Assembly: GCA_030377945.1 (NCBI GenBank)
Contig: JAUCGD010000051.1
Coordinates: 1-18,886, forward strand
Reading direction: 5' to 3'
Source of the DNA: Desulfobacterales bacterium HSG17
GTDB taxonomy: Bacteria; Desulfobacterota; Desulfobacteria; Desulfobacterales; Desulfococcaceae
DNA: 18,886 nt
This document shows, one piece after another, positions 15,067-18,886 of this stretch. Each line of letters starts with the position of its first letter. The first letter of the stretch is position 1. Below the pieces are notes generated by a model. The model did not search any database, was not told where the DNA came from, and saw only the letters and a list, made by a program, of their open reading frames with translations. The translations under genes were made by a program, and so were the position numbers.

Positions 15067-16797
15067 TTAAAAAATCCTGATTTCATTAGATGTTGCAACA
15101 CCTTTTTTCTTGCATAGCTCTAAAGCTTCATCTGTAAATCCTCCTGCTGAAAAAAGTGCAGGAACAACCTGTTTTTCAGGATGCAGTTCTGAAAAAATGG
15201 CTGACTTTTCAATAAAATCTTTTATCACAGTCAAAGCAATGGGGGTTTTGGTCTTTTTAACCTCCACTGCTAACAATCTAGCACAGTCAGACTGTGCCAG
15301 CACATCTATTTCCATTTCTTTTCCGTCAGGTCTTTGAAATTTTACGCGCATTTTCACATCAATGATATTAAGTTCTGCATCATCTTTGACATCTGCAAAA
15401 TAACGGGATAAACAAAATCGTTTTTTGCTCCTGAATTCCATTGCCAGCTGGTATTCTGCCATCATTCCGCTGAGATGATTGACCATTCCCTGAAGGGATT
15501 TTTTTTCTCTTTTCAGTTTTTCAAGTTCATAATGAAAATTCTTTTTTAAATCAGGTTGAAAGGTGGCTATTTCTTTTTCAAATCTGTTTCTGAGAATCAG
15601 GTTAAGGGTTCCGTCTGTAAGTCCAGAATAATCAATATCCGAATTTCCTTCCAGAATAAGATCAGCTTTAACCATTATTCTCAAAAGCTTATGGATTTCT
15701 TTTTCATCAATATCCAGTTTCAGTTCTTTTTTCAAATCGCCAGGGGTCCATTCCCGTTCCGGAAACTTGCTCAGATGCAGAAGTATTTGTTTGGAATTGA
15801 CTGTATTGATTCGTTTTAATGACAATTCAATATATTCACCCCAGGTCATTGACATTTCCGATTTACGGAAAGTGATTTCATGGTGAACCGTGTCAACAAC
15901 TCCCTGTTCTGTTGTCAGGTCTTTGCCTTCATAATCGCTTTGAATAACACAATAAATAAAAAAAGGATCGGACATGCAAAGGCGGTTGATCTGGACAGCG
16001 CTTTTATTGCTGACCGGTTCCCTGCAATACTCGGAATATTTATATACGGCCTGGAGTCCGTTTTCAGGTAAAAGATAGGGGTTTAGAAAAGTTCGCTTCA
16101 GCCTTCCTGCTTCAAGATATGTGTCTATGATATTTATTAGCCAGCCTATATATGAGCCTGTTACAAGTATTGGCGCAAGTTTGGATTCTGAAAGATCGTG
16201 CCAGGTTCCGGGGATGGTTTCATCCCTGGCAGTTTTACATTCTTCATCCCTGTAAATATATTCGCCTGTGTTCTGGAATTCATCCATGATAACCAGAAAA
16301 CGCAGATCAAAAGCCCCTGCATAACGCTGGGGTGCAGAACTGGCTGTCTGCCACATTGAATCATGCCTTCCTTCTGCTTCATCTTCTACAAGCGAATCCA
16401 CATCAATCACAAAATGCTCCATTGATTTTGATTTGCCGTATTGTCTTATTTGACTGAGTGTCAGTGGAATAGATACAATTTTTTTATCTCTTTCTAAAAA
16501 TGATATGTAATGAGAAGCAAATATTCTGTAATAATTCCTGGAAAATTCAGGAAACCATACTTTCCGCTCCGGGATATTGATATAAAACGGGATAACCTTC
16601 CCGTTTTCACTCCAAAGCCTGTTGAATATTCGCTCAACAAATGCAGTCTTACCGCTTTTGCGGCGCGCAAGTATGGCCCTGGATTTGGAAAGACGATCAG
16701 GTATCCGGCTGATCCATTTGTCGAAAAGAGCGAATTCTTTGTCTCTGCCCACAAAAAGGTCGGGATTGCCTATTTTTTCAGGTAAGGGGTATTGCAT
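15067..16797 (-). CDS. AAA ATPase with C-terminal PD-(D/E)XK nuclease-like domain
   Basis: A 576-residue predicted cytoplasmic protein. Residues 14-260 form a P-loop ATPase of the AAA/archaeal-ATPase type: VGRDKEF at 16-22, Walker A ARRKSGKT at 44-51 (alanine in place of the first glycine), Walker B FLVIMDEFQN at 167-176 (D172, E173), and a sensor-1-like ILVTGS at 210-215. Residues about 335-395 look like a winged helix. Residues 440-576 resemble the restriction-endonuclease fold: E448, D498 in EMEIDVLAQ, and E512-V-K514 in LLAVEVKKTK, so the metal-binding set appears complete. Substrate is unknown; related families often carry dead nuclease domains. The site AAAAGGA precedes the ATG by about nine bases. 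It lies 47 bp after the hybrid kinase upstream, so co-transcription is likely. A defence role is possible but unproven. Confidence 0.78.
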   Translation of the reverse strand: MQYPLPEKIGNPDLFVGRDKEFALFDKWISRIPDRLSKSRAILARRKSGKTAFVERIFNRLWSENGKVIPFYINIPERKVWFPEFSRNYYRIFASHYISFLERDKKIVSIPLTLSQIRQYGKSKSMEHFVIDVDSLVEDEAEGRHDSMWQTASSAPQRYAGAFDLRFLVIMDEFQNTGEYIYRDEECKTARDETIPGTWHDLSESKLAPILVTGSYIGWLINIIDTYLEAGRLKRTFLNPYLLPENGLQAVYKYSEYCREPVSNKSAVQINRLCMSDPFFIYCVIQSDYEGKDLTTEQGVVDTVHHEITFRKSEMSMTWGEYIELSLKRINTVNSKQILLHLSKFPEREWTPGDLKKELKLDIDEKEIHKLLRIMVKADLILEGNSDIDYSGLTDGTLNLILRNRFEKEIATFQPDLKKNFHYELEKLKREKKSLQGMVNHLSGMMAEYQLAMEFRSKKRFCLSRYFADVKDDAELNIIDVKMRVKFQRPDGKEMEIDVLAQSDCARLLAVEVKKTKTPIALTVIKDFIEKSAIFSELHPEKQVVPALFSAGGFTDEALELCKKKGVATSNEIRIF

Positions 16798-16844
16798 GTT
16801 ATGGATTCCTTTTATACAGAAATAAAACCGGGAAGTTTTTAAGT

Positions 16845-18875
16845 TTATTCCTGAATCGTATAAGCTTCAATAAATGCCAGCAGTTTTTTATCTTCAAAGT
16901 CATTTGCAAGGCGTTTTAATTCATTGGCAAAGGCAGTATATCTGATGTCTGCTGCCTTGATATCTTCTGCACGTTTTGCAATGCGCGGCAGCATACCGAT
17001 ATTTGCCATTTGATGGAGTTTTTCAAGTTCTTCATACGGAGGAGCGATAATCTCAGGATCAGAGATGTTATGGATAGTACTGATTTTTTTAATTTTATTT
17101 TCCAGGATATTTATGAGTTCCGGCAGACGCGCTTTTGCAGACTCCGGGATTTCAGGGAGAATTCCAGTTTCAGCAGGTAATTTTTCATACACCCATTCTA
17201 TATCCAGTAATTTTCCAAGCATTTCATAGAGGCGCTCTGCATTGATTGGTTTGGATAGAAAACCATCAGCTCCGGCTTTACGGCTTTTCAGATAATCCTC
17301 TTCATATACACTGGCAGAGGAGGCTATGACAGGTGTATTTTTCAGCACAGGATGTCTTCGTATCTGCCGGATAAGTTCAACCCCGTCTGTTTTTGGCATG
17401 ATGAGATCGGTAATAACTGCATCAGGCTGCAATATCTCTGCTTTTTTTAGTGCATCCTGCCCGTTTCCCGATTCGCTGATTTCAAATCCAAGGGGACTAA
17501 GCATGTATTTAAACACTGTCCGGTTTACCATACTGTCATCAATTACAAGGACTTTCATGGTTGTTGTTAAGGGGATTTCCGAATTTTCGCATATTTTTTG
17601 TTTTGTGCTGTTTTTTCTGAAACCGATAATTTTCTTTCCAGGGGTTCTTATTTTTTTATACTGTTTTTGAGTATCAATAACAGGCATTTCCAGCTCAAAG
17701 AAAAATAAGCTGCCTGATTCGGGCTGACTTTCGGCCTTCAGGGTTCCTCCCATTAGAGTTAGCAGTTTCCGGCTGATGGGAAGCCCCAGTCCAGTGCCTT
17801 CAGCCCTGCGTTTCACATCCCCTGCCTGCTGAAAAGGTTTAAATATGTTTTTCATATCTTCCGGAAAAATGCCGACCCCGGTGTCTTCAATCTGAAATCT
17901 GAAAACACTTTTGGATTCTGAATCCCGTTTTTTTTCCTCTATTTTTAATGCTTTCAGGGTTACTTTACCTGCATCGGTAAATTTTACTGCATTGCCGAGC
18001 AGATTAAGAAGAATCTGGCGCAGATGCTGTTCATCGCCCCGGACAGTGACAGACAGATTGCCGGATATTTCCAGGAAGAATTCAATTTTCTTTTGCTTTG
18101 CCCTAACCCTAATAATTTCAGTAGTTTGCTTAAGAAAAGAAGGCAGATCAAAGTCAGTTTCATGCACTTCAACCTTTCTGGATTCAATTTTTACAAGATC
18201 AAGAACATCATTGATAAGGCTCAGCAGATGATTGCCGCTTTGTTCAATAACATTAACTCCTTTCAACTGCCTGGCACTGACTGTTGGGTCGTTTCTGAGA
18301 ATCTGGGTAAATCCCAGTATCCCGTTAAGGGGTGTGCGAAGTTCGTGGCTCATATTAGCCAGAAAGGTACTTTTGGCTTTGTTGGCGACTTCTGCTTCTT
18401 CTTTGGCCATACGCAGAGATTTTTCCGTTTTTTTGCGTTCAGCGATTTCGTTTTGGAGAAGCACATTTCTTTCAGCAAGTTCTTTTTGGGCTTTCCGAAG
18501 GGATAGATGAGTATCAATACGGGCCAGGAGCTCTTCTTCATTAAAAGGTTTGCTTACATAATCCACTCCACCGCCGGAAAATGCTTTCACTTTATCAATC
18601 GGGGCATCCAAAGCACTGATAAATATAATCGGAATATCCTGGGTTATGCTGTTTGCTTTTAATCGTCTGCATGTTTCATAACCGTCCATTTCCGGCATAA
18701 GAATATCCATTAAAATCATGTCAGGCGGGTTTGATATGGCGGAATTAATTGCTGTCTGCCCGTCTTTAGCAGGTCGTACTTTATAATCATTATCCTTTAA
18801 AATACCGACTAACAAACGAAGATTATCAGGGTTATCATCAACAACTAAAATATTAGATTGTTTATTTTCAGTCAT
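16845..18875 (-). CDS. Hybrid sensor kinase/response regulator, REC-HisKA-HATPase-REC
   Basis: A 676-residue protein with no signal peptide or membrane span, so cytoplasmic. Receiver 1 (residues 7-125) has acidic D13/D14, acceptor D57 (ILMDILMPEMDG) and K109. A coiled coil (126-168) leads to the kinase core: H177 in NMSHELRTP, N295 in NLLGNAVKFT, D331 in DTGVGI and GTGLGLP at 360-366. Receiver 2 (440-557) has D446/D447, acceptor D490 (VITDLIMPKTDG) and K542. The helical C-terminal region (575-676) resembles the tail of the propeller kinase downstream and has no Hpt-type HxxKG motif. Input is probably phosphate from another kinase onto D57. It is the first visible gene of the minus-strand cluster; AGGTGA lies close before the ATG. 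Its promoter is probably beyond the window. Confidence 0.93.
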   Translation of the reverse strand: MTENKQSNILVVDDNPDNLRLLVGILKDNDYKVRPAKDGQTAINSAISNPPDMILMDILMPEMDGYETCRRLKANSITQDIPIIFISALDAPIDKVKAFSGGGVDYVSKPFNEEELLARIDTHLSLRKAQKELAERNVLLQNEIAERKKTEKSLRMAKEEAEVANKAKSTFLANMSHELRTPLNGILGFTQILRNDPTVSARQLKGVNVIEQSGNHLLSLINDVLDLVKIESRKVEVHETDFDLPSFLKQTTEIIRVRAKQKKIEFFLEISGNLSVTVRGDEQHLRQILLNLLGNAVKFTDAGKVTLKALKIEEKKRDSESKSVFRFQIEDTGVGIFPEDMKNIFKPFQQAGDVKRRAEGTGLGLPISRKLLTLMGGTLKAESQPESGSLFFFELEMPVIDTQKQYKKIRTPGKKIIGFRKNSTKQKICENSEIPLTTTMKVLVIDDSMVNRTVFKYMLSPLGFEISESGNGQDALKKAEILQPDAVITDLIMPKTDGVELIRQIRRHPVLKNTPVIASSASVYEEDYLKSRKAGADGFLSKPINAERLYEMLGKLLDIEWVYEKLPAETGILPEIPESAKARLPELINILENKIKKISTIHNISDPEIIAPPYEELEKLHQMANIGMLPRIAKRAEDIKAADIRYTAFANELKRLANDFEDKKLLAFIEAYTIQE

Positions 18876-18886
18876 TACTCACCTGT

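Overview
The window reads as a chromosomal segment from a moderately AT-rich, sulfate-reducing deltaproteobacterium (Desulfobacterota, Desulfobacterales-like). The pointers are a free-standing dissimilatory-type ATP sulfurylase, a rubredoxin-type domain fused to a membrane protein, and a high density of very large multidomain signalling proteins. The taxon is an inference from gene content only. No rRNA, tRNA, CRISPR array, transposase or phage gene was seen.

Positions 1-10381 are all on the plus strand. First come housekeeping and energy genes: sat (262-1515) with a strong intrinsic terminator behind it, mnmG (1641-3515), and a rubredoxin-DUF2231 membrane protein (3610-4434) that carries a 15-bp tandem repeat in its linker. 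A short non-coding stretch with a perfect 30-bp palindrome and a plausible sigma-70 promoter follows. Next is a compact run of five small signalling genes (4676-8467): a degenerate receiver with a DUF4388/PATAN domain and a roadblock-like tail, two more roadblock/LC7-type proteins, and two sensors that share the ligand-binding domain usually found in chemoreceptors but have no output domain. A second inverted repeat (7465-7517) separates the two sensors. The block ends with an AEC-family permease (8500-9417) and a UDP-sugar epimerase-type SDR (9440-10381).

Positions 10550-18875 are on the minus strand and converge on the first block. In order of transcription they hold a REC-HisKA-HATPase-REC hybrid kinase (18875-16845), an AAA ATPase with an apparently intact C-terminal PD-(D/E)XK nuclease-like motif (16797-15067), and a 1463-residue hybrid kinase with a 14-blade periplasmic propeller, Y_Y_Y domain, PAS, kinase core and receiver (14941-10550). 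The first two are 47 bp apart and look co-transcribed; the third follows after 125 bp.

Two parts deserve attention as possible undescribed systems. One is the 4676-8467 cassette of pseudo-receiver, roadblock proteins and output-less sensors, which looks like a signalling complex built on protein contacts rather than phosphotransfer. The other is the pair of hybrid kinases flanking an ATPase-nuclease. Both are hypotheses from domain reading and gene order; no database search was possible.
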